64,000 bases of DNA from an uncultured Acetatifactor sp. (GTDB taxonomy: Bacteria; Bacillota; Clostridia; Lachnospirales; Lachnospiraceae), in contig CAJTVB010000005.1 of the NCBI GenBank assembly GCA_910579755.1, forward strand, positions 1 through 64,000, given 5' to 3'. Of this stretch, positions 1 through 8,627 are shown piece by piece (within the stretch, counting starts at the first letter, position 1; every line of letters starts with the position of its first letter). A program made the translations under genes and the position numbers. The notes under the pieces are model-generated. The model was not told where the DNA came from, ran no database searches, and worked only from the letters and a program-made list of their open reading frames with translations.

Positions 1-156
1 CGCCGTCGGCTGCGCACCGTGATCGGGAACATGATCATGATGGCGGGCCATGTGACAGAGCATGCCCGCCAGCTGATCATAGGGCTGGGCCGGAGCAACG
101 TGTGGCGCTATGCATTCCAGGGAATATATACTGCATTTGCGGATTTCTATGCATAA
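1..156 (+). mobile_element. C-terminal end of a DDE transposase, IS1380-like
   Basis: The frame is open from the window edge and encodes about 51 residues ending at a TAA. The tail contains an arginine/histidine-rich stretch (GHVTEHARQLIIGL) and a tryptophan-containing end, which resembles the C-terminus of IS1380/IS4-type DDE transposases. The catalytic residues lie outside the window. It sits just upstream of a glycosyltransferase that has lost its N-terminus, so this element probably caused that loss. The family assignment rests on a short tail and is moderate at best. Confidence 0.55.
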
Positions 157-341
157 ATAAGCCTTCATACAGAAAACTTCCTGCATATAGGGGGAGTAGT
201 GCGCCCATTTATAGGAAGATGGATAAGATTTAGCAGTATATTTCCACATTTATGCAGATTGATTCAACATTATCAAGGTACACTTTTTACTTTTTGCCAA
301 TCTGATTGTAGATTGGCATATAAAAACAATGAGTTTCACGG
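157..341. other. Noncoding stretch between transposase and truncated glycosyltransferase
   Basis: No coding signal is seen. The stretch holds a perfect 8-bp inverted repeat with a 6-base loop (GCCAATCT at 296-303, AGATTGGC at 310-317) flanked by a T run on the left and an A run on the right. It probably contains the right end of the insertion element and the junction with the interrupted gene. The exact terminal repeat cannot be fixed because the other end of the element is outside the window. Confidence 0.4.
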
Positions 342-1511
342 ATTCAGGTAATCATTGTAGATGACGGTTCCACGGATGATACTGCATGCATATGCAAAAA
401 ATATGTTTCCGAAGCAGGGGATATGTTTAGGTATGTATATCAGGAGAACAAAGGCTTGGGAGCCGCCCGAAACAAAGGGCTGTCTCTGGTGGAGACGCCG
501 TATACGGCGTTTCTTGACAGTGACGATTGGCAGGATATCCGCTTTGTGGAGAAATTCGAGGCTTTTGTGGAGCGTCTGGATTTTGTCCCTGATATGATAT
601 TTACCCTGCCCAGGTGCTATAATGAAGCGTCGCATCTTCTGGAAGACTGGATGGACAAGCCGCTGTATGATGAGATATTTATGACCGGAGCCGGGATTGA
701 AATCAAGAATTTGAATGCGTCCATTTGTCCAAAATTATATTTATTGGAGGTAAATGCCAACCGCAAGATTTATCGGACGGCTTTTTTAAAGGAAAATGGA
801 TTTTCTTTTCCGGAGGGTGTGAAATGGGAGGATATAAGGCCTCATATTCAGCTGGTGCATCTGGCTAAAAGCTGTGTTGCTTTACCCGGAACCGGTTTTA
901 TCTATCGGATGAATCGTGCAGGGCAGATCACGGCAGGAACAGGTAAAGGACGATTGGATATTCTGAAGGTTTTTGAGGATGCACTGGACGGAATATACAA
1001 CGGATACCAGGTTTCATCCGGTGGTCTGCCTTCGGCGGCATTCGAAGGAAAAGAGCTGTCTGCAATAATGCACTTGATCTGTAATTACACGATCTGGATG
1101 ATCGAAATGACAAATATAGAATATATTCAGGCTTTGCTGGAGGGATTGCACGAGGTATTTGTACATATTTCGGAGAAAATGATCTCTGCATATTCCGAAG
1201 ATTCTGAGCCCTTGTCAGGGAAAGCAGCTGCGATGGATGATTCCGCAGAAACAGACCGCGAACTTTTGGCAGAAAGAAATAAGCGGATCGGGTTGATCCG
1301 CTGTCTCAGGGGGAGGGATTGGAGTCAGCTGCTGTGCTACGAGGATAGAAAAAATCTGTATCGGTATTGGTCTGTTAACGGTGGGAAAAGGAAAAATCTG
1401 ATCAGCGGCGGGATCCAATGTATTAGAGACAGCGGGGTGAAATATACGGTAAAGCTGTTGTTTCGAAAGGCTTTTTATGCCGCAGAAAATTTTCTGGCAA
1501 AGAGACGCTGA
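342..1511 (+). CDS. GT2 glycosyltransferase, 5'-truncated
   Basis: Family 2 (GT-A fold) glycosyltransferase, expected to act at the cytoplasmic face of the membrane in surface glycan assembly. The reading frame carries the nucleotide-binding strand IIVDDGSTDDT at about 354-386, upstream of the first ATG at 423, and then the DSDDW (DXD) motif. A stop at 330-332 cuts the frame, so the N-terminal strand with the usual SVIIPVYN motif is missing. From ATG 423 a 362-residue protein could still be made, but it would lack part of the UDP-sugar site. The C-terminal half after residue 200 has no recognised domain. It is followed after 32 bases by another GT2 gene. The truncation lies next to a transposase remnant, so the gene is probably inactive. 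Confidence 0.75.
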   Translation: MQVIIVDDGSTDDTACICKKYVSEAGDMFRYVYQENKGLGAARNKGLSLVETPYTAFLDSDDWQDIRFVEKFEAFVERLDFVPDMIFTLPRCYNEASHLLEDWMDKPLYDEIFMTGAGIEIKNLNASICPKLYLLEVNANRKIYRTAFLKENGFSFPEGVKWEDIRPHIQLVHLAKSCVALPGTGFIYRMNRAGQITAGTGKGRLDILKVFEDALDGIYNGYQVSSGGLPSAAFEGKELSAIMHLICNYTIWMIEMTNIEYIQALLEGLHEVFVHISEKMISAYSEDSEPLSGKAAAMDDSAETDRELLAERNKRIGLIRCLRGRDWSQLLCYEDRKNLYRYWSVNGGKRKNLISGGIQCIRDSGVKYTVKLLFRKAFYAAENFLAKRR

Positions 1512-1543
1512 GAGGAGGTCTGCCTGGATAAAGGGGGATACAA

Positions 1544-2962
1544 ATGGAAGAACTGGAATTGTTTTTGGCGTCTCTGCAGATAGACAAAGCGGCCATTTTA
1601 GTGGGGGATTGCGGACCGGAGCGGCTTGAAGAATTATTTCGGTATGTCAATTTAAAGCAATGCTGTGTAGTATGTCCATGGCCGGCAAGAGATATGGAAA
1701 TACTGGAGGAAAGGATTCGCAATGACGCAGCCAGAGGGCTCTTTTCACTGCCGGAGGAGCTGGTTTTTCTGCCATATTATCGATTTGGCGGCATGGAAGG
1801 GGTATGGGCTTTCTGTCCCATACGATGTAAAGGAGCGGACCTTCTGTCGATTTTGAATTATGCTCCCCAATATTTGGCGGGCTCAATTTTAGAGGGAGAG
1901 GTAAGTGCCTTTCATATATGGGAGCAGTGCAGAACCTTTTCCCGGGAGGTCAATTTAAAGACCTGGAGAGAGGGCAGGAGTCCTGTTGTTCTGGATTGGA
2001 AAAATGGATGCGAAGGTGAGAAGGAGCTGAGCGTAATTTTCCCGGTTTATAATGTGGCTCCGTATCTGGAAAGGTGTCTGAAGAGTGTTACCGCTTGGAA
2101 GGCGGAGTATCTGGAATTTATCTTTGTCAGCGACGGTTCAAAGGATCATTCTGTAAGTATCATCAAAAAGTGGATGGAGCAGGACTCCCGGATCCGGTTG
2201 ATTGAGAAGGAAAACGGCGGTTGTGCTTCGGCCCGCCAGATGGGGCTGGAGAATGCTTCAGGCCGATATGTGGGCTTTGTTGATCCGGATGATTTTATTG
2301 ATGAGAATATGTACCGAAAGCTGCTGCGGGCGGCTATGTGCGGCTGTTTTGACGTGTGCCTGTGCGGATATAATGAGTATTATGAAAATACGGGAAGGAT
2401 TCATGCGGCAGAGGACTCGCTGTGGTATCCCTATATCGACGGCTGTTATGATGTGGATAAGATCCGGGAGCTGATTACTTATTGCCGGGTGGCTATCTGG
2501 AGAGGCATTTATCGTAAAGAGTGGCTGGAGAAAAACAAGATTGGATTTTATACGGATTTAAAGCGGTTTGACGATTTGCCGTTTAAGGTGGAAACCTTTG
2601 CCTGTGCAAAATCAGTGGTTATGGTTCCGGAGTATCTGTATTATTACAGGCTGGAGAGAGAAGGGCAGGACGTGTCTGCCGACGATGAACGTCTTTATGT
2701 TCATTTTGACATTTTTGCGCATCTGGATCGTTTTGCTGGGAAATCCCAAAATCAAAAGCTGATCGACAATCTTCAGATGTGCAAGATCCAGACCCATAGA
2801 TATGCTCTCTCAAAGATCAGGACAGAATACCGGGAGGAATATTTGCGGCGGGCACGAGCGGATCTGAATTATTTATGTGATTTTCAGCGTACCTGTAAGA
2901 TAGCCAATATGATGCTTGGAAGCGAAACGGCAGACGAATACCGAAAAATTATGCAGGGATAA
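1544..2962 (+). CDS. GT2 glycosyltransferase with N-terminal extension
   Basis: A 472-residue protein. Residues from about 165 onward form a GT2 domain: the opening strand reads LSVIFPVYNVAPYLERCL, followed by VSDGSKD and the metal-binding FVDPDDF motif. The first ~160 residues do not resemble a known domain and are absent from typical GT2 enzymes, which makes the start of the catalytic domain unusually late. A ribosome binding site AAAGGGGG precedes the ATG. It is co-directional with the preceding GT2 and with the galactofuranosyltransferase-like gene 24 bases downstream, which points to one polysaccharide operon. The sugar and acceptor cannot be read from the sequence. Confidence 0.8.
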   Translation: MEELELFLASLQIDKAAILVGDCGPERLEELFRYVNLKQCCVVCPWPARDMEILEERIRNDAARGLFSLPEELVFLPYYRFGGMEGVWAFCPIRCKGADLLSILNYAPQYLAGSILEGEVSAFHIWEQCRTFSREVNLKTWREGRSPVVLDWKNGCEGEKELSVIFPVYNVAPYLERCLKSVTAWKAEYLEFIFVSDGSKDHSVSIIKKWMEQDSRIRLIEKENGGCASARQMGLENASGRYVGFVDPDDFIDENMYRKLLRAAMCGCFDVCLCGYNEYYENTGRIHAAEDSLWYPYIDGCYDVDKIRELITYCRVAIWRGIYRKEWLEKNKIGFYTDLKRFDDLPFKVETFACAKSVVMVPEYLYYYRLEREGQDVSADDERLYVHFDIFAHLDRFAGKSQNQKLIDNLQMCKIQTHRYALSKIRTEYREEYLRRARADLNYLCDFQRTCKIANMMLGSETADEYRKIMQG

Positions 2963-2986
2963 CGCCGTTTGTGTTAATTTGTCGGG

Positions 2987-4084
2987 ATGTGCAGGGGAAT
3001 GAGCAAAAGCAGGAAAAGAAGGCAGAAATGCATTGAGGATTATCAGAAAAACAGCGGCGGACAGAAAAACAGAGTGTGCATCGCGGTGAATATATGCACC
3101 TACAGACGGGAGGAACAGCTGAACCGGATTTTGGATAAGCTGCAGGGATCGGCCTTTTTTGACCAGACAAAGAAGACGGATTATTCAGGGGCGCTGTACA
3201 TATATGTTGTGGATAATGCCTGTGAGCTTTCGGAAATCAGGTCGGAATATATGAATCTGAGACATAATCCCAGAGGAAATACGGGCGGGGCGGGAGGCTA
3301 TCAGTATGGGATCGAGCTGATCCGTTCGGCGCAGGCAGAGTTTACGCATGTGGTGTTTATGGACGACGATGTGGAATTTGATTTGTCCTGTTTCTACAGG
3401 CTTTTTGATTTTCTGCAACAGGTTAAAGGAGCGGATGCCTCCAGGCCGGTAGCCGGCAGGATGTTTCGAATGGATCGGCGGGACATTCAATATACGGCAG
3501 GGGAAATATGGAATGCAGGCAGGATATCTCATGTTGGCTTTAACAGGACTGCAGCAGAAGTGGATCAGGAGCCGGAGATTATATGCGATTCAGGGGCGGA
3601 GTATGGGGGATGGTGGTTTTGCTGCTTCCCCTATGATTTTGTGATGGAAAATGACATTATGCCCTTTTTTATTCATTGCGATGATGTAGAATATGGATTG
3701 AGATACGGCAGACCGCCTGTTATAATCCGGGATGTCAAGGTCTGGCATGAAACCTTTGAATACAGGCAGACTCCGGTTATGCGCTATTATGACACCAGAA
3801 ATCCGTTGTTTGTAAATGAAAAATATCAGCTGAATAAGGATGCGCCTCAGATATTGAATGAGTGGAAGCAGGAAATATCCGCTTACCATGCGGGTGGGAA
3901 GTGGGATTATGAATATTATGTAATCCGGGGAATGCTGGACTATTTGAAGGGTATGAAATGGCTGTATCGGATCCACCCGGGGAAATATCATGATAGGCTG
4001 AAGAAAGCCAGGACAGGCAGGTATAAAAATGCAATATTATGGAGGATTGCAGAGCGGCGTTTCAGGAGAAGATATGAGGTGTGA
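2987..4084 (+). CDS. GlfT2-like galactofuranosyltransferase (GT2)
   Basis: Predicted to transfer galactofuranose from UDP-Galf to a growing glycan. The protein starts its GT2 domain at about residue 26 (VAVNICTYRR), has an FMDDDVEFD metal site, a GWWFCCFP segment and a HCDDVEYGLR...VWHE stretch. This pattern is characteristic of the galactofuranosyltransferase GlfT2 group rather than of generic GT2 enzymes. UDP-galactopyranose mutase, which makes its donor, lies immediately downstream, and this context strengthens the call. The start is uncertain: ATG 2987 lacks a good ribosome binding site, while ATG 2999 has AGGGGA placed too close to it. Length (365 residues) is shorter than mycobacterial GlfT2. 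Confidence 0.75.
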   Translation: MCRGMSKSRKRRQKCIEDYQKNSGGQKNRVCIAVNICTYRREEQLNRILDKLQGSAFFDQTKKTDYSGALYIYVVDNACELSEIRSEYMNLRHNPRGNTGGAGGYQYGIELIRSAQAEFTHVVFMDDDVEFDLSCFYRLFDFLQQVKGADASRPVAGRMFRMDRRDIQYTAGEIWNAGRISHVGFNRTAAEVDQEPEIICDSGAEYGGWWFCCFPYDFVMENDIMPFFIHCDDVEYGLRYGRPPVIIRDVKVWHETFEYRQTPVMRYYDTRNPLFVNEKYQLNKDAPQILNEWKQEISAYHAGGKWDYEYYVIRGMLDYLKGMKWLYRIHPGKYHDRLKKARTGRYKNAILWRIAERRFRRRYEV

Positions 4085-4121
4085 ATGCCATGCCGTTATG
4101 GGCTAAAATATTAATATAAAC

Positions 4122-4150
4122 TTGCGGAACCATTTTCTTTGATATATAAT
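4122..4150 (+). promoter_or_regulatory. Predicted sigma-A promoter for glf
   Basis: TTGCGG at 4122-4127 and a perfect TATAAT at 4145-4150 are separated by 17 bases. This lies in the 196-base gap between the galactofuranosyltransferase-like gene and glf, so glf may be transcribed independently. The rest of the gap is AT-rich and shows no gene. Confidence 0.55.
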
Positions 4151-4280
4151 GAATCCTACATTCTGAAGAAAATATATAAAGATTATCTAAACAGGTAAAA
4201 GGTGTTTTTTCTCTTGGATAAAGAATTAATATAATGAGGGGCGGAGTCATTCCCGTACAGATATAAAGGAGACGGATAGT

Positions 4281-5399
4281 ATGAAGTATGATTATTTGAT
4301 CGTAGGCGCAGGCTTATACGGCGCTGTGTTTGCACAGCAGGCAAAGCAGGCAGGGAAGAGAGTTTTGGTGATTGATAAGAGATCCCATGCCGCAGGGAAT
4401 GTTTATACGAAAAATGTGGAAGGAATTCAGGTGCACCAATATGGAGCACATATTTTTCATACGAATCTGACCAGAGTATGGGAGTATGTCAACCAGTTTG
4501 CCTGCTTCAACCGTTTTACAAATTCTCCTGTGGCCAACTATAAGGGGGAATTATATTCTCTTCCTTTTAACATGTATACCTTTAATAAAATGTGGGGAGT
4601 GGTGACGCCCGCCCAGGCGGAGGCCAGAATTGAGGAGCAGAGGAAGGCGGCGGGGATCACGAATCCCCGTAATCTGGAAGAGCAGGCCATATCTTTGGTG
4701 GGAATCGATATTTATGAAAAATTAATAAAAGGATATACGGAAAAACAATGGGGAAGGCCCTGCGATCAGCTTCCCGCGTTTATTATCAAAAGGCTGCCTG
4801 TGAGACTCACCTTTGACAATAATTATTTTAATGCTCTGTATCAGGGAATCCCTGTGGGGGGATATACCCGGATGGTGGAAAATATGCTGGAGGGTGTGGA
4901 GGTACGTCTGGAAACGGATTATCTGAAGCAGAAGGATGCGCTGGATGCGCTGGCGGAGCGGGTGATTTACACAGGGCCTGTGGACGCTTATTTTGGCTAT
5001 TCTCTGGGAGCTTTGGAGTATCGTTCTGTCCGGTTTGAGACAGAGGTTTTGGACCAGCCGAATTTTCAGGGGAATGCGGCGGTAAATTACACGGATGCCG
5101 AGACGCCCTGGACCCGTATTATTGAGCATAAATGGTTTGAATTCGGAAAGGACCAGGAGGGGAATGAGATTCCCGGGACGGTGATCAGCCGGGAATACAG
5201 CTCGGAGTGGAAGCCGGGGGACGAGCCTTATTATCCAGTGAATGATGAGAAAAACGGAAAGAGGTATCAGGAATACAAGGCGCTGGCGGAGCGGGAGAAA
5301 AAGGTGGTTTTCGGAGGCCGCCTGGGAGAATACAAATATTATGATATGGACGCGGTTATTGCCAGCGCGCTGGATATGGCGGCGAGGGAGCTTTCGTGA
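4281..5399 (+). CDS. glf: UDP-galactopyranose mutase
   Basis: Flavoenzyme that interconverts UDP-galactopyranose and UDP-galactofuranose in the cytoplasm, supplying the donor for galactofuranose-containing glycans. The N-terminus has the FAD dinucleotide-binding motif VGAGLYGAVFAQQA, followed by the family signature HQYGAHIFHTN near residue 55. Length (372 residues) is normal. An AGGAG ribosome binding site lies 8 bases before the ATG. The neighbouring GlfT2-like transferase and HAD-type gene complete a plausible galactofuran cluster. No damage is visible. Confidence 0.96.
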   Translation: MKYDYLIVGAGLYGAVFAQQAKQAGKRVLVIDKRSHAAGNVYTKNVEGIQVHQYGAHIFHTNLTRVWEYVNQFACFNRFTNSPVANYKGELYSLPFNMYTFNKMWGVVTPAQAEARIEEQRKAAGITNPRNLEEQAISLVGIDIYEKLIKGYTEKQWGRPCDQLPAFIIKRLPVRLTFDNNYFNALYQGIPVGGYTRMVENMLEGVEVRLETDYLKQKDALDALAERVIYTGPVDAYFGYSLGALEYRSVRFETEVLDQPNFQGNAAVNYTDAETPWTRIIEHKWFEFGKDQEGNEIPGTVISREYSSEWKPGDEPYYPVNDEKNGKRYQEYKALAEREKKVVFGGRLGEYKYYDMDAVIASALDMAARELS

Positions 5400-5452
5400 C
5401 ATGCGTGACATGCGGCGGATCTTTTTAAATACTGCCGGAAAGATAAAGAGAA

Positions 5453-7516
5453 TTGAAAATCCATATGAGAATGCATATTTATAATTTTCTGGTAAATCGA
5501 CACAGCGGGATCCGGAGCAGATATCACAGGGTTCATGACAACGGCGGAGGTCTTCGGAAGCTGATATCCTATGTGTATCTGCTGTGTATGAATTTCGGGT
5601 ATTATTTTTTATTCTGCCGTTTTCTGAGCCAGCCTCAGGCGGTGGAGGTCTACGAAGAAAAAAGGCTGTCTCTGGAGCCGGAGTCGGCGGTTTGCGACAG
5701 GGAAAAGCTGAACGTGGAATATTTTGTGGACAGGCTGTCGAAGTATGATCTGATTTCCTTTGATATTTTTGATACCCTGATTTTCAGGCCGTTTTCCGAA
5801 CCTGCAGATCTGTTCTTTTTTCTGGGAGGGCAGCTGGAGAGGCCGGATATTCGGAGGATCCGTATGGAGCAGGAGTCGCTGGCCAGGAGGGACGCTCTGG
5901 CGCAGTGCGGGCATTGCGAGGTTACGCTTTCCCATATCTGGAAGCGGATGGAGCGGGAGACAGGAATACCTGCGGATTCTGGCATGGAGCTGGAAATGGC
6001 GTTGGAAATGGATTTCTGCTATGCCAATCCCTTTATGCTTCAGGTGTTTGAGGCGCTGCGCAGGATGGGGAAGAAAATGATCGTTGTCTCCGATATGTAT
6101 TTACCCCGGGATTTCCTGGAAGCATTGTTGGAGAAAAACGGGTATGGCGGCATAGAAAAGCTGTATGTATCCTGCGAATACGGAAAAAGCAAGGCAGACG
6201 GAGCGCTTTTTGAGCTGATAAAGGGCGAGTATCCGGGGACGACTGTGATTCATGTGGGGGATAATGAGCACAGCGATAAAAAGATGGCGAAAAAGAACGG
6301 GTTTGAGAGTCTTTTTTATCCGAATGTAAACCGGATGGCCGTACTTTTGCGCCCCTATGATATGTCTCCTGTAATAGGCGGTGCATATCGGGGGATCGTG
6401 AATAATCATTTGTATCAGGGAAACATGAGCTATTCCCGGGAATATGAATACGGCTTTGTGTACGGAGGTTTGTTTGTACTGGGATATTGTCAGTTTATTC
6501 ACGAGTATTGTGTGAATGAAAAAATAGACAGACTTCTTTTTCTTTCCCGGGACGGAGATATCTTAAAGCAGGTGTACGATCAGCTGTACCCCGAAGATGA
6601 GACTTCCTATGTCTATTGGTCCAGGGCGGCGGCTGTAAAGCTGATGGCGGAATTTGATCGATATGATTATTTTCGCAGATACCTGTACCACAAGGTTAAT
6701 CAGGGGGTCACCGTGGGTGAGGTGCTTAGGTCCATGGAACTGGAGACGGTTGTGCGCCCGGCCTTTGGCCTTTCCGATGAACTGACGGATCGGAATGTGG
6801 GAATGCTGAAAGAGCTTCTTCTGGAGCGTTTTGACACAATCTGTGCCGTTTACCGGGAACAGCGGCGTGCAGCAAAAGCATATTTTGAGAGGGAGCTGGC
6901 AGGAGCGGCAAGGGCTGCCGCCGTTGATATCGGCTGGGCGGGCAGCGGGGCCCTCTCTCTTTCCTATCTGGTGGAGCAGGTGTGGAGGATGCCCTGCAAA
7001 GTAACCGGTGTGGTGGCGGGAACCAACACTGTACACAGCGGGGAGCCTGATGCCAGCGAATTTTTTTTGCAGAGGGGGAAGCTGGTATCCTTCCTGTTTT
7101 CCCAGGCGCATAATCGGGATGTGATGAAAAAGCATGATCCTAATAAGGATTATAATGTGTATTGGGAGCTGTTGCTTTCCTCCGCTTCAAGGCAGTTCCT
7201 GGGATTTCAGTGCGGAGCAGGCTCTCACGGGAAAAGCTGTCATTTGGAGAAAGGTACAGGAATTTACCTGGAGGACGGCAGGGAGGCTATGCTGCGTTTT
7301 GGCAGGGAGGACGCTAATCAGGAGGGGATCCGGGAAATCCAGAAGGGAATTTTGGATTTTGTCTTTGATTATCGGGAACATTTTGAAACGGTGCCTTATA
7401 TGCTGCGGATCAGCGGCAGGGATGCCTGTGCGCCCATGCTTGCCGCTGCCGGACAGAAGGAACGGTATTTAAGGGCCATGGCGGAGCGGTTTACCCTGGA
7501 AAAGGGGATCAGCTGA
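5453..7516 (+). CDS. HAD-superfamily protein of polysaccharide clusters (COG5610-like)
   Basis: A 687-residue protein. Residues ~100-290 hold a HAD phosphatase-like core: the nucleophile motif FDIFDTLIFRP, a motif II strand (IVVSDMYLP), a GKSKADG lysine motif and HVGDNEHSD (motif IV). The second half (from ~330) has LLFLSRDGDILKQVYDQL and other conserved-looking blocks, as in the large HAD proteins often found among glycosyltransferase genes, whose reaction is unknown. The longest frame starts with TTG 5453; ATG 5465 is an alternative, and neither has an ideal ribosome binding site. It follows glf closely. A role in making or trimming the surface glycan is inferred from context only. Confidence 0.75.
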   Translation: MKIHMRMHIYNFLVNRHSGIRSRYHRVHDNGGGLRKLISYVYLLCMNFGYYFLFCRFLSQPQAVEVYEEKRLSLEPESAVCDREKLNVEYFVDRLSKYDLISFDIFDTLIFRPFSEPADLFFFLGGQLERPDIRRIRMEQESLARRDALAQCGHCEVTLSHIWKRMERETGIPADSGMELEMALEMDFCYANPFMLQVFEALRRMGKKMIVVSDMYLPRDFLEALLEKNGYGGIEKLYVSCEYGKSKADGALFELIKGEYPGTTVIHVGDNEHSDKKMAKKNGFESLFYPNVNRMAVLLRPYDMSPVIGGAYRGIVNNHLYQGNMSYSREYEYGFVYGGLFVLGYCQFIHEYCVNEKIDRLLFLSRDGDILKQVYDQLYPEDETSYVYWSRAAAVKLMAEFDRYDYFRRYLYHKVNQGVTVGEVLRSMELETVVRPAFGLSDELTDRNVGMLKELLLERFDTICAVYREQRRAAKAYFERELAGAARAAAVDIGWAGSGALSLSYLVEQVWRMPCKVTGVVAGTNTVHSGEPDASEFFLQRGKLVSFLFSQAHNRDVMKKHDPNKDYNVYWELLLSSASRQFLGFQCGAGSHGKSCHLEKGTGIYLEDGREAMLRFGREDANQEGIREIQKGILDFVFDYREHFETVPYMLRISGRDACAPMLAAAGQKERYLRAMAERFTLEKGIS

Positions 7517-7532
7517 CAGAGGGTCAAACTGG

Positions 7533-8537
7533 ATGAAGGATAACAGGGTGAAACGAAAATTTTTTTATTATCTGCTCAGCATGCTGGGATTGCTTCTGCT
7601 GGTGGGTATTGCTTTTATGGGGCCTCAGATGGTTTTTCAGACGGGGGATTATTATCTGTGGCAGGATACGGAGCTGAGTGAACGTGAAACCATGGATATC
7701 GCTTTGCTGACCAACACCTATGAGCAGTCCAAGAAACAGCGGCTGAAAAACTTTGCGGAAGGACTGGAGCGGGGAGAAAAGTATTATGTTACCTCTAAGG
7801 AGCTGTCGGAAAGCCGGCAGGAGTCCTCTGATGCCGGAATTGTCGATAGGCTTGAAGAGCTGAAAGTGCCTTATAATGAGATTTTTCTGTGGCTTCAGGA
7901 GCTGGAGCTTTTGCCGTTGGAGCACTTTTGGGAAGGCTATTATATTAATTCCTGCAGACAGTACGTAATTTACAGTGATAATTATGCAAGGGGAGTAAAT
8001 TTTATCACCTGGTGTCTGGAGATGGAAGCAGTGGGTGGATCAAAGATGACACTGCTGATAGACGCGGAGGACGGTGTGGTTTACGCCATGAAATTTCATG
8101 GACTGGATCAGCAGGTGAGGCTGAACCCTAATTACAAATTTTTATTTGATAATCGTTTGAAGGAACATAAGCCCACACAGGTTTATATGGGAAATGTTTT
8201 TTGCCATTATTATGGGATCATAGATGATGAAGAATTTTTGAAATATATGCAGGAAACGGATAAGGAGCAGATGTTTTTTAATGATCTTATCCTAAAAAGT
8301 GAAAATAATACTTTTCTGTTGGAAATTCCCTATGGCGAATATTCTCTGGAATTTGATATCCGGCCTTTGGAAAATTACTGGGGGGAGAGGGTCGTTGTGG
8401 CTGCGGATGGAAGCACTGAATATACGCAGGTCAATTCAATATGGTCTTATCTTCCTACATTTCCAAGGTTTGTCAGCGGAATCACGGATATTTATCGGTT
8501 GATTCCCGAGTTTGCAGAAGAATCCCAAGAGGAATAA
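7533..8537 (+). CDS. Membrane-anchored protein of unknown function
   Basis: A 334-residue protein with a basic N-terminus and one hydrophobic segment (about residues 10-30), followed by a long hydrophilic, acidic, aromatic-rich region, so it is probably anchored with the bulk outside the cell. There is no lipobox cysteine. I do not recognise the domain. It is separated by 16 bases from the HAD-type gene and is probably the last gene of the glycan operon, so an envelope-related role is possible. Confidence 0.7.
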   Translation: MKDNRVKRKFFYYLLSMLGLLLLVGIAFMGPQMVFQTGDYYLWQDTELSERETMDIALLTNTYEQSKKQRLKNFAEGLERGEKYYVTSKELSESRQESSDAGIVDRLEELKVPYNEIFLWLQELELLPLEHFWEGYYINSCRQYVIYSDNYARGVNFITWCLEMEAVGGSKMTLLIDAEDGVVYAMKFHGLDQQVRLNPNYKFLFDNRLKEHKPTQVYMGNVFCHYYGIIDDEEFLKYMQETDKEQMFFNDLILKSENNTFLLEIPYGEYSLEFDIRPLENYWGERVVVAADGSTEYTQVNSIWSYLPTFPRFVSGITDIYRLIPEFAEESQEE

Positions 8538-8542
8538 AGAAG

Positions 8543-8627
8543 TCCCTGTGCCAATATATTAGAGTAACAGTCTGGCCGGTCCATGTAGGACATGTGAAAA
8601 GGGTCGGAAATGGCACAGGGAGTTTTT
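8543..8627 (+). promoter_or_regulatory. Long-range inverted repeat covering the RBS of the AGCS transporter
   Basis: TCCCTGTGCCA (8543-8553) pairs perfectly with TGGCACAGGGA (8611-8621). The right arm contains most of the AGGGAG ribosome binding site (8617-8622), and the stem is followed by GTTTTT directly before the ATG at 8628. The 57-base loop has a smaller GTCC/GGAC stem (8579-8591). The structure could hide the ribosome binding site or act as an attenuator. It does not match a glycine riboswitch or T-box as far as I can see. Confidence 0.45.
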
